Part shown: piece by piece, positions 35,075 through 47,690 of the stretch
Layout: the number at the start of each line of letters is the position of its first letter
Numbering within the stretch: position 1 is the stretch's first letter
From: Impatiens glandulifera
Lineage: Eukaryota; Streptophyta; Magnoliopsida; Ericales; Balsaminaceae
Assembly: GCF_907164915.1 (NCBI RefSeq)
Contig: NC_061864.1
Location: forward strand, 9,493,889-9,557,888
Direction of reading: 5' to 3'
DNA: 64,000 nucleotides
The notes under the pieces: model-generated
Database searches by the model: none
Told to the model about the DNA's origin: nothing
The model's input: the letters and a program-made list of their open reading frames with translations, nothing else
Made by a program: the position numbers and the translations under genes

Positions 35075-37560
35075 AGGTTTGTTTGTGGGATGGTTTTAGT
35101 AGGGAATGCAGACAATGATTTGATTTTTTTTGTGAGCATCAAATGTTATGGACTATGTTATTTGAATGTTTTTGTTTTTATTTGTAATGGGGAAACAATT
35201 TTGAGAACTTTTTTTCCTTAATAATTTTTTTTTGACAGTTCTATGATTTTGTTACCTAAATTTGATGGAGTCTGCAATACTAGTTTTGTGGATGCTCAAA
35301 AACATTGGTTTAACATATAAATTAAGTTCATAATATTGTCTTGAAATGAGTTCATTTTATTTTAATTATGTTTTTTATTGTACGTACATTTGTTTATAGT
35401 CTAATTTTGTTCATCATTCACTTCATCAAATGTATACCACATTTGTGCTTTACCTAGAAATTACTTGCAATTATTAATATCTTAAAAATTAAATAAATAT
35501 ATTTAGATTAATTAATATTTTATATATCATGAAATTTGAATAATGAAGGATAATCTAGTGAACTCAGATTTTTTTTTTAAGTTTGAAATTTTGAGATATG
35601 TAGTTTAAGGGAATTTTTTTAATGAATTTTTATATAAAATAAAATTATATATTAATTTAAGTGACAAAATAATATCTAAGAGATCAAAATTCACATATGA
35701 AATGAGTTATTAAATGGGTGTAAAAACTTGAATTGATGATGTATTTTTATACTTTATCACTAAATTATGAGTATATGTTATCTTTAAAAAAATATATATA
35801 TATTAACTTAAATATATTAAACTAATTCATAATTATTTTTTCCTAAATTAAAAATAAAATTATATATTAATTTAAATATTAGACTAACCCATGTATAGTA
35901 ATTTTCTTAAGTATTTTAATAAAAAATTTACTCTGCCTCGTCATTTAAAAACACATTACATTAGATTTTTAGGATGATTCAAAAATTAATTTTGATCAAA
36001 GTATCTTATAAAATTAAAGAATAATAAAAATAAGTAAGAATCGTTTTCAGAAAAAAAAGATCTGTAATCATAATGATAATAATTAGTATTCTTAATAAAA
36101 AAAAAGTAAGTAAATATAATATGATTATTTTCTTATCGGTAAGTTTTTAAATTGAAATTCGAGGATTGTGCTAGTTTGATAAATTAAAAAAATTTATTTA
36201 ACTTTAGTTTCATTTTTTATTTAATCATAATCTTATTGTTAAATCACGATAATTAAACTTGTTTAAAAACATATACTTTCACTCAAATAATTAAATTATC
36301 AATAATTTAGTTAAAAACAACTAATTATTATTGTCAAAAACATAAAAAAGTAACTTAGTGAAGTAAGAATTGTACCTAAAAATTATAAATTCAATTTCAA
36401 TTACTCTTAACCTTCAATTAAAGCGGAAAACTATAATTATAAATTTTATTCTATTTTTAAATAAAAAATATTTATATAGTTGTGATTATCTTTTTCACTC
36501 ATTTTCTCAAAATAAAAATAAAAATCAATAATAATCATCTGATAACACATTATCTGCGTGAAAATGAATATCAAGATACCCAATAGCCAAGAGCCAATTC
36601 AAGATCTTGTCTAATAATGTTGGTTATTTGAGATTATTTCCAAATAACTCTTGATATTATGAATAATAAATCATAATTCAAAATAAAAATTACTTCACCT
36701 ATCAAAGATAAAATTTGACAGTGAAAAGACTTTTATTATGCAAACAAACTTGTGGTTAAGATAAAAATATCCAAAATTGGTTTATTCCATAATCTATAAT
36801 GTGTTCAAAAAGATTCAATGCATACAAAGAAGGATGAACAATTATAAACGACAAAGAGACAAATAATACTTATAACAACAAGTAATCCAATTTAGTAAGA
36901 ATCGAACATGTCAAATTTTATCTCTTATAATCTCTTTTGTCATTTATTTGAGCTACATATATAATAATTTTCTAAATAAGATCTTAGTGAATTGTGATAT
37001 ATTTTTAGTATAATATATATAAGTTGTATTTTGAAGGAGTTTGACTCAATTGGATCAATTCAACTATTTTAAAATAATCATCCGTTCAATATTTTGAGAC
37101 CCATCTTATATATTTTTAAATTTTAAATTATAATTTGTATAGAATTAATTTTTTAAAAATATTTAAATTTATAATTTGATAGCTATTAGTTTTAAGATAG
37201 AAAATTTTAAAATATATTATATTATTACATAAAAAATTAATTTGCAATTGTGCCTTTTTAGTCATGAATTCTAAACATAAGATTTCCGGTCGGTTTACCG
37301 GTTAATCGGTTCGGTTAAGTCCGATATTATTTTTTACTTTACAAATCAGTTACATTTGGTAGAATCGTATGATTTTTTTTAACACCATCATTTGTATTAT
37401 TTGTCATGTAGTTTACTTATAATTATTAATATCCAAAAATTTATTTAGAATATATATATATATATTTTTATCATAAAGAAGCAGCTCATAAAATTAATAT
37501 AATTAATTTGATAATATGAAACTAAATTTAAATATTAGACTACCTCATTTGTATCCCCAT
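35075..37560. other. Gene B 3' flank and AT-rich spacer with paralogous flank relics
   Basis: Blocks at 35,340-35,660 and 37,380-37,560 resemble each other and 47,080-47,690. They share TTCATTTTATTTTAAT, TGCAATTATTAATATC, and a later ATATTAATTTAA-TATTAGACTACCTC motif. They read as copies of the 3' flank of family genes, so the duplicated unit included non-coding DNA. No coding exon is recognisable beside the 37.4-kb block. Short CGGTTTACCGGTTAATCGG phrases at 37,288-37,320 are unexplained. Confidence 0.5.
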
Positions 37561-38444
37561 GCAGTACTCTTACCTTTCTATTCAAACATCAAGAAAGCTT
37601 ACCAATTTCTCCCCAATCAGATTTCACCAAATAAAATAAGGGTGAATTGTGGCATTATATAACTTTATTATTATTAATCTTAGTTAACAATGTTATGTTT
37701 TATACAAGTTGTATTTAAGTAAATAGATTCATATACAGTAACCACCTTAAGGTGATGCAAATGCATGATAATAGAACCAATTAAAAAATAATTAAATAAA
37801 CTAAAGTTTTGATAAGATTTGAACCAATTAATCTATATCATGCATTAATCCCATAAAACAACAATGAACCAACTTGGCTAAATCAAATTTTATTTAATTT
37901 GAATATTAATGTATTATACATCTCCATTGTTTTATATAAAAAAAAATGCTAGAAAGGCTTAAAAAATATTTGAATAAAGGATGCCGATGTTTTTCAACCT
38001 TTCGGACCGCCACTTTTGATATAGTTAATTTATCATTCAGTCCTTGTTTTCTTATTTTCAATTAATTTTACTAATTAAATTATATTAAATTGTAATGTAT
38101 AAGGCTACGAGAATTTGAGACCCTAAACAAATTTAAATTTTGAGCCCCTAAAATAGTAATTATTTTTTATAATTTTAATAATATAAAATAAAATATAAAT
38201 TATTAATATATTATAATACGGAGACTAAAAAAGAGATAAAAATTATTTTTATAATATATTTAATATTAAAGGAGAAAAAAGAAGAAAAAATAATATTAAT
38301 AATATTAAATATTAAAAAATGGGTCATTATAAAAATGGGACCCTATACAACTGCATTGATTGTTGCCTTACCCGGAATATAGTACTAATCTCCTTAAAAA
38401 AAAAATAAGTAATAAAAAAAAAACTATATAAGTTTATATTTTAA

Positions 38445-38540
38445 CCATTTTGGGTCAGGCAAACAACATCTAACTAAATCAGTCCAATAATTTTAAAACA
38501 AACTTAAAACTTGTATTATAAATTGGGTTGCTGCAATTTT
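38445..38540 (+). pseudogene. Relic of a family leader intron between genes B and C
   Basis: TTTTAACCATTTTGGGTCAGGCAAAC here matches the leader intron of gene B (about 30,845-30,870), and the next stretch (AATTTTAAAACAAACTTAAA) matches the leader intron of gene D (about 49,570). It lies about 1.4 kb upstream of gene C's own leader exon, so it probably marks a decayed extra copy. Confidence 0.5.
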
Positions 38541-38655
38541 TTTAAAAAATAAGTTAAAATTTTAATTCTCATTTAAAAAAATAAAAATATATAAAGTAAA
38601 AGCTTGATGATGTAGTGTTTTAAAAAATTAATATTTAAAAAAAAAAGGTAATATT

Positions 38656-39021
38656 GACATTCAATATTTAGACAATCAAATTTAAGATTACACAATAAAT
38701 GTAATTTTCTACTTATCTATCTATTAATTAATTAAAGTACTTTTGTGTTATAATATTTTAAAATATTAAATAATTAATATTGTAATTATTTTATTTAAAT
38801 ATATATATTTTTAAAAAAGTTGTTTTTTTTTAAAAAAGTAATATTTTTTTTAAGAAAAGTATTATTGATAAAAAAAATATTATTTAAATTAAATAATTAA
38901 AATATTATTTATTTAATAATTTAAAATATTATAACACAAAATACTTTAATTAATAGATAAATAAGGAGAAGATTACATTTATTGTGTAATCTTTAATTTG
39001 ATTATCTAAATATTGAATGTC
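38656..39021. mobile_element. Long-arm hairpin element (366 bp, ~115 bp inverted arms)
   Basis: The left arm GACATTCAATATTTAGACAA... is repeated inverted at the right end (...TTATCTAAATATTGAATGTC) over roughly 115 bases with few differences. The loop is A/T-only. No clear target duplication. It looks like a foldback MITE. A related half-arm lies at 29,331-29,350 and a small hairpin at 39,190-39,289. Confidence 0.7.
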
Positions 39022-39189
39022 CATCAACCAAATGTATATGATATATATATATATATATGATAAGAACCACTATTATTTTTTTTACAAATTTAGAATTCAT
39101 TTAATTTTTTTTTTATATAATGATATATTTAGAGAATCTGTGAAATGGTATTTTTTATTGCCTAATTCACCTTTACCACATTAATGGTA

Positions 39190-39289
39190 TAATCTTAAAT
39201 TTGATTATCTAAATATTCAATGACTACCTATCACTTACATATATATATATGGTAAGTGGACATTGAATATTTAGATAATCAAATTTATA
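39190..39289. repeat. Small hairpin related to the 38.7-kb foldback element
   Basis: TTTGATTATCTAAATATTCA and TGAATATTTAGATAATCAAA face each other across ~45 bases. The arm sequence is the terminal part of the larger foldback element. Confidence 0.75.
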
Positions 39290-39899
39290 CATACAATAAC
39301 AACCACTATTTGTTTAAATTTATAAAACAAAAATTAGAATTCATTTTAAAATTATTTTGATATATTTAGAAAATCTTTTAAAAGTTCTTTTTGGTTTATT
39401 TTTGTTCTTAATCTTTATCTTATGATTAAATATTTAATTATTCAGTTTTATTTGCTTGTCTCATGCCAGCTAATCTTTGATTAGTCAAATTATTTATTTA
39501 TTTTTTGTTCTCAGTTTTTACTCTCATTCAACCAAGTGTAAGTGGCTATATATTTTTTTTTTTTTCAAAAATTTGAATTTTAATAAAAAAAAATATATAA
39601 AAAAATTATGATTATACCAATTAGATTTTAATATTAAAATATTATAAAAATAAAGTTAAAATATTTTAATTAATTTATATATATATATATATATATAGAA
39701 TTATTTGATTAAAACCAAATAATCCTACTTCATATATACATAACAAATCTTAGTTTATATATATTTTTTTCATCTTTTGGTCTCATTTGATATAAGCTTA
39801 TCTTATTCAATAAATAAATAAATAAATTATTATTTAAAAATATTTATTTTATCAAATAATATTATATATTTTCACTATAAATAAATCTACTCAAAACCC

Positions 39900-42322
39900 A
39901 TTTCATATTTTTAGTTGATAAGTAAAAAATAGAAGAGAGGATGAGAGAAGAGAAGAAGATTTCCGAGCAGATTACAAGTAAGTTTTTTTCTTCATTTTCT
40001 TCTAGGTTCATTTCTTAATAGTTTACATAACTAGATGTGCTTCAGTCTTTTATTTTAAAGAAATCATATACTATTTTGCCATATCCATTATTTAAGTAAC
40101 AAAATGAACCAGAAGTAGTTCCAAACTGAGAGTAATTAGCCTCATATACAAAGATGGATTTATGAATATTTAGCAATTCTAGTCAGATTTGTCAATTTCT
40201 TGAGTCTTCCATTTTTATCGATGTAATCGTTTTTCACATTTGAATTTTGTTTATTAATTTGTTGTTCGTTTTGTTGTCTTTATCGATGATAAAAATCTTC
40301 TGCTACAAAGGTTTATCTCATTGTTTTCTCCGCTCGAATGACGTATTTATTTAAGCATGACGTATAGTTATAAAAACTGTTATGGGGTATAAATCTGGTT
40401 TGATAAATAAATAAATTATTATATGTGTATTTTTGTAAGTAATAGTAGTTATATATTAGTTGTCATGTTTAGATTACACATGACTTATACAACATAAAAT
40501 AAATTACTTGTTATAACAATATGATATGTTTTTTTTTTTTGGTATTCTGCAGCCCAATCTTGTGGACTGACATTTGGAACACGAGAAATTGTGAAGATGA
40601 AGGAGACTAATAACATTCATTTTCGTGACATCAATGAACCATCTTCTTTGTTCCTAGGAGCCAACAAAACCCCAATTACCTATGATATATCTAACTTGCC
40701 TATGGCCCCTTTAGCTATTGATCAAGAGTTGGAAACTCCTCCTTCATCCATTTTACCCAACAACACCAGTCACTATGATAATGATCTATACGGTGGTGGA
40801 GGAGTTAACCCACAACAGACCGATAACTTCTTCAACCTCGACAACTACGTGGATGACTACTCTCTTTTGTACATATACAAAAGCGCTATGAGTGCAAAAA
40901 AAGTCGAGAATGGTGGATCTGAGTCTAGTGGCACGTCAAAGAAGGGTCTCATTCTTGACAATCCTCCCATGTTCAATAGGTACATACATGATTAACTCTT
41001 AAAAGTATTTTATTGTATAAATGATTTCAATTTTTCTATACTAGCTAACAACATAAATTTAATTACTTGTAGTAATCATCAAATAACCAAAACAGAGAAC
41101 ATAAGAGGTTCAAGCCAAAAAAGGCCTTTCCTTGCTACTAGTTATCACCAACCCAAATACCAAGCATTGGCAAGGTAAATTCTTTCATTTTATTTATACA
41201 CATTCTCATTAGATTAAATTATATATATTGATCAGATTCTTATAGTTTTAATTTAACTAATTAATAAATGTCAATACAGGCCATCCTATCCTTGTAATGT
41301 TGAGACACCATACATGAACACTAGTGTCATGGAAAACACAGGTTCTCAACCTTTCCATTTTATTAACTTCAATTAAATCAACATTTTTTATAGTAAGGGA
41401 TTTAAAGGAAACGTTATGATTGTGAATTAATATGCGTCGTTTCTTTCAGATGGTAGAGCGTCGATTGGTAGAGTAACTGGGGGCATGTATCCGGTATACA
41501 TTTCCATTCTTTTGTTTGCATTGCATTACTTAATTTGGTATAAAATCAATGTTCTATCCTTTTGAAAAATGGGCGTGGGGGCAAATTAATCAGCCAATTT
41601 ATTTTATATTCTGCAGCCAAATTCAAATTATCTGTTTAGAGGAGTGAATCAAGTGTCACATGGGTAAGTTTCTTTTTCAGTCCAATTTAATTTGTTTCAA
41701 GTATTTATAACAACTATATATATGAACTTAACAAACTCTGAGTTGCAGCAGAAAAGTAGATAAAGAAGTTAATGATAAACAGAGACAACTGCATTTAAGG
41801 GGTTATACACTTGCTGGTATATGTATTTTCATATTATTATTATTATTATTATTATCAATTTATTACAATTGCATGAATTATATATATACAGAACCTCAAG
41901 CCATTCATAAGCCACCAGTGATCTGGGAAGGAAATTTTGTAAAAGGTAGCAGCCTATTTAAGTTCAATAACATGAGTACTACAAACAACTTATCTGTTGT
42001 GTCAAGTCCGAATGGAAATCCTTATCATGGTACTGTTAGAGGAGGCGAGGGTAACAAGAATGTTAAGGGAAATGAATCGATGATTATAAACTCACAACAA
42101 AATGTTATCGACACTGCTGAAAACAACCCTCGTCCGGGGCTGCCCGAGGAGAAGAGCGGGCACATTGAAGCCGACCCACCATTGATAACTTTACCATCAC
42201 TAGAAGAAAATGGAGATCATGTGGATGCGCTTTCTGTGAAAGAGGATTCTTCCTTGGATTTTTTGGACAATATTGATTTTTCTTTGGTGGGGGATGAATC
42301 GATCCCGTGGCCAAAGATCTAG
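39900..42322 (+). CDS. Orphan array gene C: short family member, 378 aa
   Basis: Leader exon ends at 39977 (ACAA|GTAAGT) after a GA-rich leader very like gene B's, and the leader intron ends at 40552. Coding exons: 40597-40979, 41073-41174, 41280-41341, 41450-41493, 41617-41663, 41749-41816 and 41892-42322 (TAG), with phases as in B and D. Start: ATG 40597; the in-frame GTG six bases upstream is ignored. Motifs: APLAI, ILPNN, a single LYGGGGVNPQQT (the ancestor of gene B's array), LDNPPMFNR, QKRPFLATSYHQPKYQALAR, VIWEGNFVKGSSLFKF, ENNPRPGLPEE, HIEADPPLITLP and LDFLDNIDFSLVGD. This is the most compact complete version and probably closest to the ancestral form. No known domain recognised. Confidence 0.82.
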
Positions 42323-43880
42323 CCATAGAGAAGATTTCTTTATGAGATGATATTAGCAGCCAATGAAGATCATGAGTGAATTGTTATTTATATTTTATTG
42401 ACTATGTTATTTTGAATGTTTTATTCTTAATTGTGATGAAGAAACAATTTTAGAAGATTGAAGAATAAAAATCTAATTGTCTTGTTCCCACTATTGGGAA
42501 AGAACTTATTAGTCATTTAAACAAATCTATTTTTGTGAATGCTCAAAAATGTTATTTTTCTTCGTCCAAAGTTTCTTATAATAGTGTCCTTGAAAACTGT
42601 ATCCTGAAAATGTATAGCAATGTGTTAGAGCAAAAATCTGTTTTCTTTTAAACTTTAATTTTATACTTTTTAGTTCATTTTTTTTATGATATTACATGTG
42701 TTTGCTGGGTTGTGAATTCGATGGTAAGACTAACAAAAATTATCAAGAGTATGCTTAAAAAGTTTTATTAATAACAATTTAAGTTGAGGATAATTATGAC
42801 TTATATATGAGGTATTCCTTATATGTTTACTTTAGTCTACTAACATTTTCATTCATTTTCTCAATATTAATTTTCATTTCTAAACTATTCACCCCTCTCC
42901 AATTTCACACATATTTAATTTTGCGAAATATAATTGTATAATTAAAATTAAATATATTAAATTAAAAAATATTATAATCAAATACATTATATAAACATTC
43001 AAAAGGAATATTACATAAACATTAAAATAACATATAATAAAAATAATATATATTACTAGACATTAAATATTTTGACTATGTTCAAATAACCACGAACTAT
43101 GTCTTATATGTTTTTTTTGTTCACATCGTTGACAAACTATTCCTCTTTTGAAAGGTTTTCATTTCAAGTTGAATATGCAAATTGTGATCTTTCATTATGT
43201 TTTTCTTTTCTTCTTCTTGTGTCTTCAATTCATTCACATTTGGAAGAACATCTAATAGGATTAATAAATAATTATGTTAAGATCGTATTTTCAAATTTCA
43301 AAAACATGGATAGATAATGACATAATTTAATATATTGTTATTTTTTTTTATGTAATGCATTTTTTTTTATATTTAATATAATATATTTTATTTTAGTGTA
43401 TAATATTTATTTTATTTAGTTATTTAATTTAGTATGTTTAATTTTAGTTATATATATTATATTTATAAAATTAAATAATTTTTAAAATTTGGAAAAAGAA
43501 TATTAGTAATTTAGGGATAGAATATAAAAACATGTGTATATAGGAAGGTGAAATAGAATGTTAATATAACTCAATGAATTTTATAAACTAGGCGGATTGA
43601 CAATAAGTATAGATACTACGCAATAGGTGCAACAATTTTGATTGAGTTTTCAAAAAAAAAAATTAAATATTGTCAAAAATTATTTTATATATTATTTTAT
43701 TAATTAAATTATTTTATTTATTAATTAAAATATGTTTTTATTTAATAATAAATAAATATTTTATTTTTATTATCATTATTATTATATATTAATAATATTG
43801 AAGTATTTTACTTTAAAAAATATTTTTTCTTAAAACACCATTAATCCATTATTAAAATAAATCAAGGTTTATTTAAATAA
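42323..43880. other. Gene C 3' flank and AT-rich spacer
   Basis: The first ~200 bases read as 3' UTR. The remainder is AT-rich with no supported gene. Confidence 0.45.
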
Positions 43881-43884
43881 GATG

Positions 43885-44085
43885 TAACGAACGAGATCTT
43901 GAAAGGATCCGTGTTTCTCACCACGACAGACCTTAGGATGATAAAACCTAGGTTCAAACTAGGGGATGAGATAATGAGGAGGATCGAGACGGAGAATGCG
44001 TTTATAATCTCCGCCTCATTCTACTTCCGGAATTTTATTTTACTACCATCCATGTCCTGTTCGGCACCGTTATCTAATATTATTT
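43885..44085. mobile_element. Probable decayed hAT-type MITE fragment
   Basis: Phrases such as GACGGAGAATGCGTTTATAA, TCTCCGCCTCATT and ACCATCCATGTCCTGTTCGG look like the GGGGACGG...ATTCCCCGCCCC and ACCATCCCCGCCCCGTTCGG motifs of the element at 14,913-15,405, with several C-to-T changes. No clean termini or target duplication found. Confidence 0.4.
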
Positions 44086-44815
44086 AAAAAAACAAAAAAA
44101 TTATAAAATTATATAAATGATGTTTTTAATATTATATACATGATAATATATTAAAAAATTATATTATTATAAAAAATAAATTTAAAACATTTATAAAATA
44201 AAATAAATAAATAAATATATGGGCAACTTATCTAGGTGGTCCTCTAATTACTCCGATCGTTCACTTTTAGTCCTCAAATTATTTTTTAAAACAATTCGCC
44301 CTTTAACTTTTAAAAAGGTCAACAATGACCCTTCCGTCAACTTATTAGTTAAACATAATTGTTATGGTAGAATTGAGATGAGATCGGAGCGATAAGACAT
44401 AAATACCATCCCGATATTCAACTACCGATCAAACAAAAAAAACTTCACCTACAGTATAATTCGCATAGAAAATTGCCTGACGGATTATGATCCTTTAAAC
44501 CATTCACTTATAATCATTAAACTTATATAAAATATCAATTAAGTTAATTTTATTAAATTTAATATTAAACTATTACATATATATTTATATTATTTAAAAC
44601 TATAAATAAAAATTACATAACCCAATTAATATTGAATCTTCGTGTGAGATCAGTCCTCACCTCTTAATCTATTCGTAGAAAACACAAATCAATATTTTGT
44701 GATGTTGTATGTATTACTACCAACATAAATCAATAAAAAAATATAATTAATATTCCATATTTTAAAATGTATCACATATCTAATATAAGCCCACTCAAAC
44801 AATTCATAATATAAA

Positions 44816-44904
<89 letters not shown>

Positions 44905-46190
44905 TTTTTGTTAATATAAATATAATTTTTATATTTATTTATAAAATTAAAATTATTTATAAAATTGTAAAATAATATAATCTTCTCTTCCCAAATTTAA
45001 AGTTATAAAAATTTAAGTGATTTAAAATAATATAATCTTACTATATTTAAAATTAAAAAAGTTTAACTGGTTTAAACATTTACGTAAATCAGACACAATA
45101 ACGTTTTTTAAAATTAAAAATTATAAGATTTAAAAATAATTCGAGATTTCAACCGTATTGATTTTACCTATCAAAGGTATCGAGTTGGATTACACTAAAT
45201 CTCGAAAATTACCACAATTATGGGTTGCTTTTTAAAAATTCAAACATAATTATAAGGTAACAAATTACGTTAACATTTAATGAATGTAGTTTAAGGGTAA
45301 ATGTCGTATCTAAGAAACGTGCAATTAAAGTGAGGACAATATAGTAAAAGTGTGAGAGGTCGAACTTAAGGATGACAACGAGACAATACTCCATGAGTAC
45401 TTAACTACCCATTTTGAATCCGTAAGTACCCGAAACTCAACGATACTCAAAATCTCATTATAACCAGTTAAGAATTTTACACATACACAAAAATATTTAT
45501 AAATTTATATTAAAAAGGAAGGAGACAATAGCAAGTTACTCTTATAAATATGAGTTAAATTTATCCATATAAGTTTGGGGAATGTTATTGTCTATTATTT
45601 TATTTTAGTTAATACAATATACTTTATTTTTTCTATTAGAACTATAAGTTGTACTAACAATAGAAAATATGAATATTTAAAATGTCATCAAACACACTCG
45701 AAACACAGTGAAATTAATTATTTAAAAAAAATAATTAAAACATAAGTCAAAACATTCACCAATGAATAAAACATAAAATATTAACATTAACGAGTTCGAA
45801 GATTCTCAAAAAGATTAATGAGTTTTTATTGATTTTTTAAAGTTTTTATATCGTCATAATAATAGCGTTGTGGATTAATCCATCAGTCGACCTCGATCAT
45901 TGAACGTCTTACGATTTATTTCGAGTCAAATAGTCTACCAAAAGATAACCGGTATAGAGATTCATCGACTCAATCCAACCAAACTCACCGTTTCTATCCA
46001 AACTTTCTAACAATTGACTATTGACTTATGTATCATCCACTCATTAATAATCATTTTCTAAAATATGCTTTGAGAATTTGTTACACCCATATTAATAAGA
46101 GAGCTTTGTTAAATGAAACTAAATTCCTGATTTCAAGTCCCTAATTCTTAAATTTCTGTACTTTCTACACTTTAACCCAATGGTTAAATT
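44086..46190. other. Gene-free spacer with a long TA repeat and one further element relic
   Basis: The sequence at 44,221-44,480 (GTGGTCCTCTAATTACTCC ... CCTTCCGTCAACTTATTAGT) resembles dispersed plant repeats, but I cannot classify it. About 45,380-45,480 (GGATGACAACGAGACAATA, CCCATTTTGAATCCGTAAG) looks like a mutated GGATGGCAACGGG-type hAT MITE end. No gene supported. Confidence 0.4.
44823..44900. repeat. (TA)39 microsatellite
   Basis: Perfect TA dinucleotide run of about 78 bases, the longest in the window and probably highly polymorphic. Confidence 0.97.
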
Positions 46191-46196
46191 GACTAA

Positions 46197-46652
46197 ATGA
46201 CCAAAAAGAGCTCGGATGAATCCCATAACTTTTTTTTTCCATATATTATTTACATATTCACGATCACACTCTTAAAAATAATATACAAATATACTATAAA
46301 TGTGGACATAGAGGCCAATTACCCATTCTCAACAGAAATTTCAATTTTTTTAATCTCCGATCCCCACCCTATTACAACTAATTGTACTCAATTCCAAAAT
46401 CCAATAATCCTTCTGAGACAAACATACACATTTGGTCTAGGTACAAACCGACTAAACAAGACTTACCAAAGATGGAAAAACATAACAGAGACTCTTATTA
46501 CAGACTTTCCAATATTTAAGACAGGATCAGTTATAACATTTCCAGCCCGTGATAAGATCCAAATCATTTATGGAATTTATAAAACCAAAATCCCTCTCCG
46601 GTGCAAACAGGGGTGGATCTATGCATATCAGCCCACACCGATTTTTTTTTAA
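46197..46652 (+). CDS. Unrecognised 151-codon ORF in AT-rich spacer
   Basis: A single open frame of 151 codons from ATG to TAA, in a region where stop codons are frequent. It encodes a hydrophobic stretch near the N-terminus (about residues 14-31) followed by a polar/aromatic part (TYTFGLGTNRLNKTYQRW, VITFPARDKIQIIYGIY). Base composition in 46,310-46,620 is less AT-rich than the flanks. I do not recognise the family. It could be a decayed or horizontally acquired gene, an exon remnant, or chance. No family motifs of the array are present. No promoter evidence was seen. Confidence 0.25.
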   Translation: MTKKSSDESHNFFFPYIIYIFTITLLKIIYKYTINVDIEANYPFSTEISIFLISDPHPITTNCTQFQNPIILLRQTYTFGLGTNRLNKTYQRWKNITETLITDFPIFKTGSVITFPARDKIQIIYGIYKTKIPLRCKQGWIYAYQPTPIFF

Positions 46653-47194
46653 TGATAAAAATGTGATATTATTTTTAATTTCTTTAAAATTTTCAATATA
46701 ATTCATTGTTGTTAATCTAATTATTAAAAAAACGGTCAAACTTACATTTATTCACTCGTTTTATTCAAAATTTTCTCTTTATTTTTTTAAGCCCGCCCTA
46801 ATTTATTTTCAAGCTCACTCAACTCTAAATCCTGAATTCGTCGTTAGGTGCAGAGAATACACATCTATAATTTTCAAATACCCAATGATATCCTCAATCT
46901 CAATCGTGTAAGTTTTTTAAAAACTCACATAAACATGTTATAATCAATATTTTTTTTATTTTTTTCTTGTATTTTTATTAGAAGAAGAGATTTTTGTGAG
47001 TTGTGTCATTGATGATTAAAAAGTTGTATTTAATCAAATTTCTTATATATATTTTCATAAATTAATGAAGAATAAAATATTGTTGTAAAATCATAAATAA
47101 GATATGAAACCGTGTTCATTTTATTTTAATCATATTTTTTTAATATATAGTTGATAGACCACTTTGCAATTATTAATATCCTAATATTGTATAA

Positions 47195-47690
47195 ATATGT
47201 GTAGAACGTTTTATATATCACAAATTTTGAATGATGAAGAAGAAAAATAATTCAATATGATTTTTTTTTTTTAATAAAAGTGAGATTTTTTTATGAAATT
47301 AAATTATATAATAATTTAAATATATAATAGACTACCTCATATTATCTTAGTCTTTTGATAATAAATGTACATACTTAAATAACTTCATCAGTTAAAAATA
47401 CATTTTAAAATATATATAATCAGATTCACATTTAAAAATATGTGTAGAATGTTTTATACATCACAAATTTTGAATGATGAAGAAGAAAAATAATTTAATA
47501 TAGATTTTTATTTTTAATAAAAGTGAGATTTTTTTATGAAATTAAATAATATATTAATTTAAATAATAGACTACCTCTTATTACTTGAAATCTTTTGATA
47601 ATAAATGTACATACTTAAATAGCTTCAATATCATTTAAAAATACATTTTTAAATATATATATATAATCAGATTATGTCAGATTCTGAGGA
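47195..47690. repeat. Tandem duplication, period 243 bp, two copies
   Basis: TATGTGTAGAA-GTTTTATA and the following ~240 bases occur at about 47198 and 47441 with scattered differences, including GAATGATGAAGAAGAAAAAT and ATTAAAT...AGACTACCTC. Copy content is related to the 3' flank of gene B, so a family flank was duplicated again here upstream of gene D. Confidence 0.88.

Noticed and set aside
38656..39021. Long hairpin as a miRNA precursor
   Set aside because: Arms of over 100 bases with near-uniform pairing and A/T-only loop fit a foldback transposon; no known miRNA sequence was seen.
40591..40596. Upstream in-frame GTG (gene C) and TTG (49987, gene D) as starts
   Set aside because: Plant nuclear genes start at AUG; the ATG codons at 40597 and 49993 align with the starts of the paralogues.
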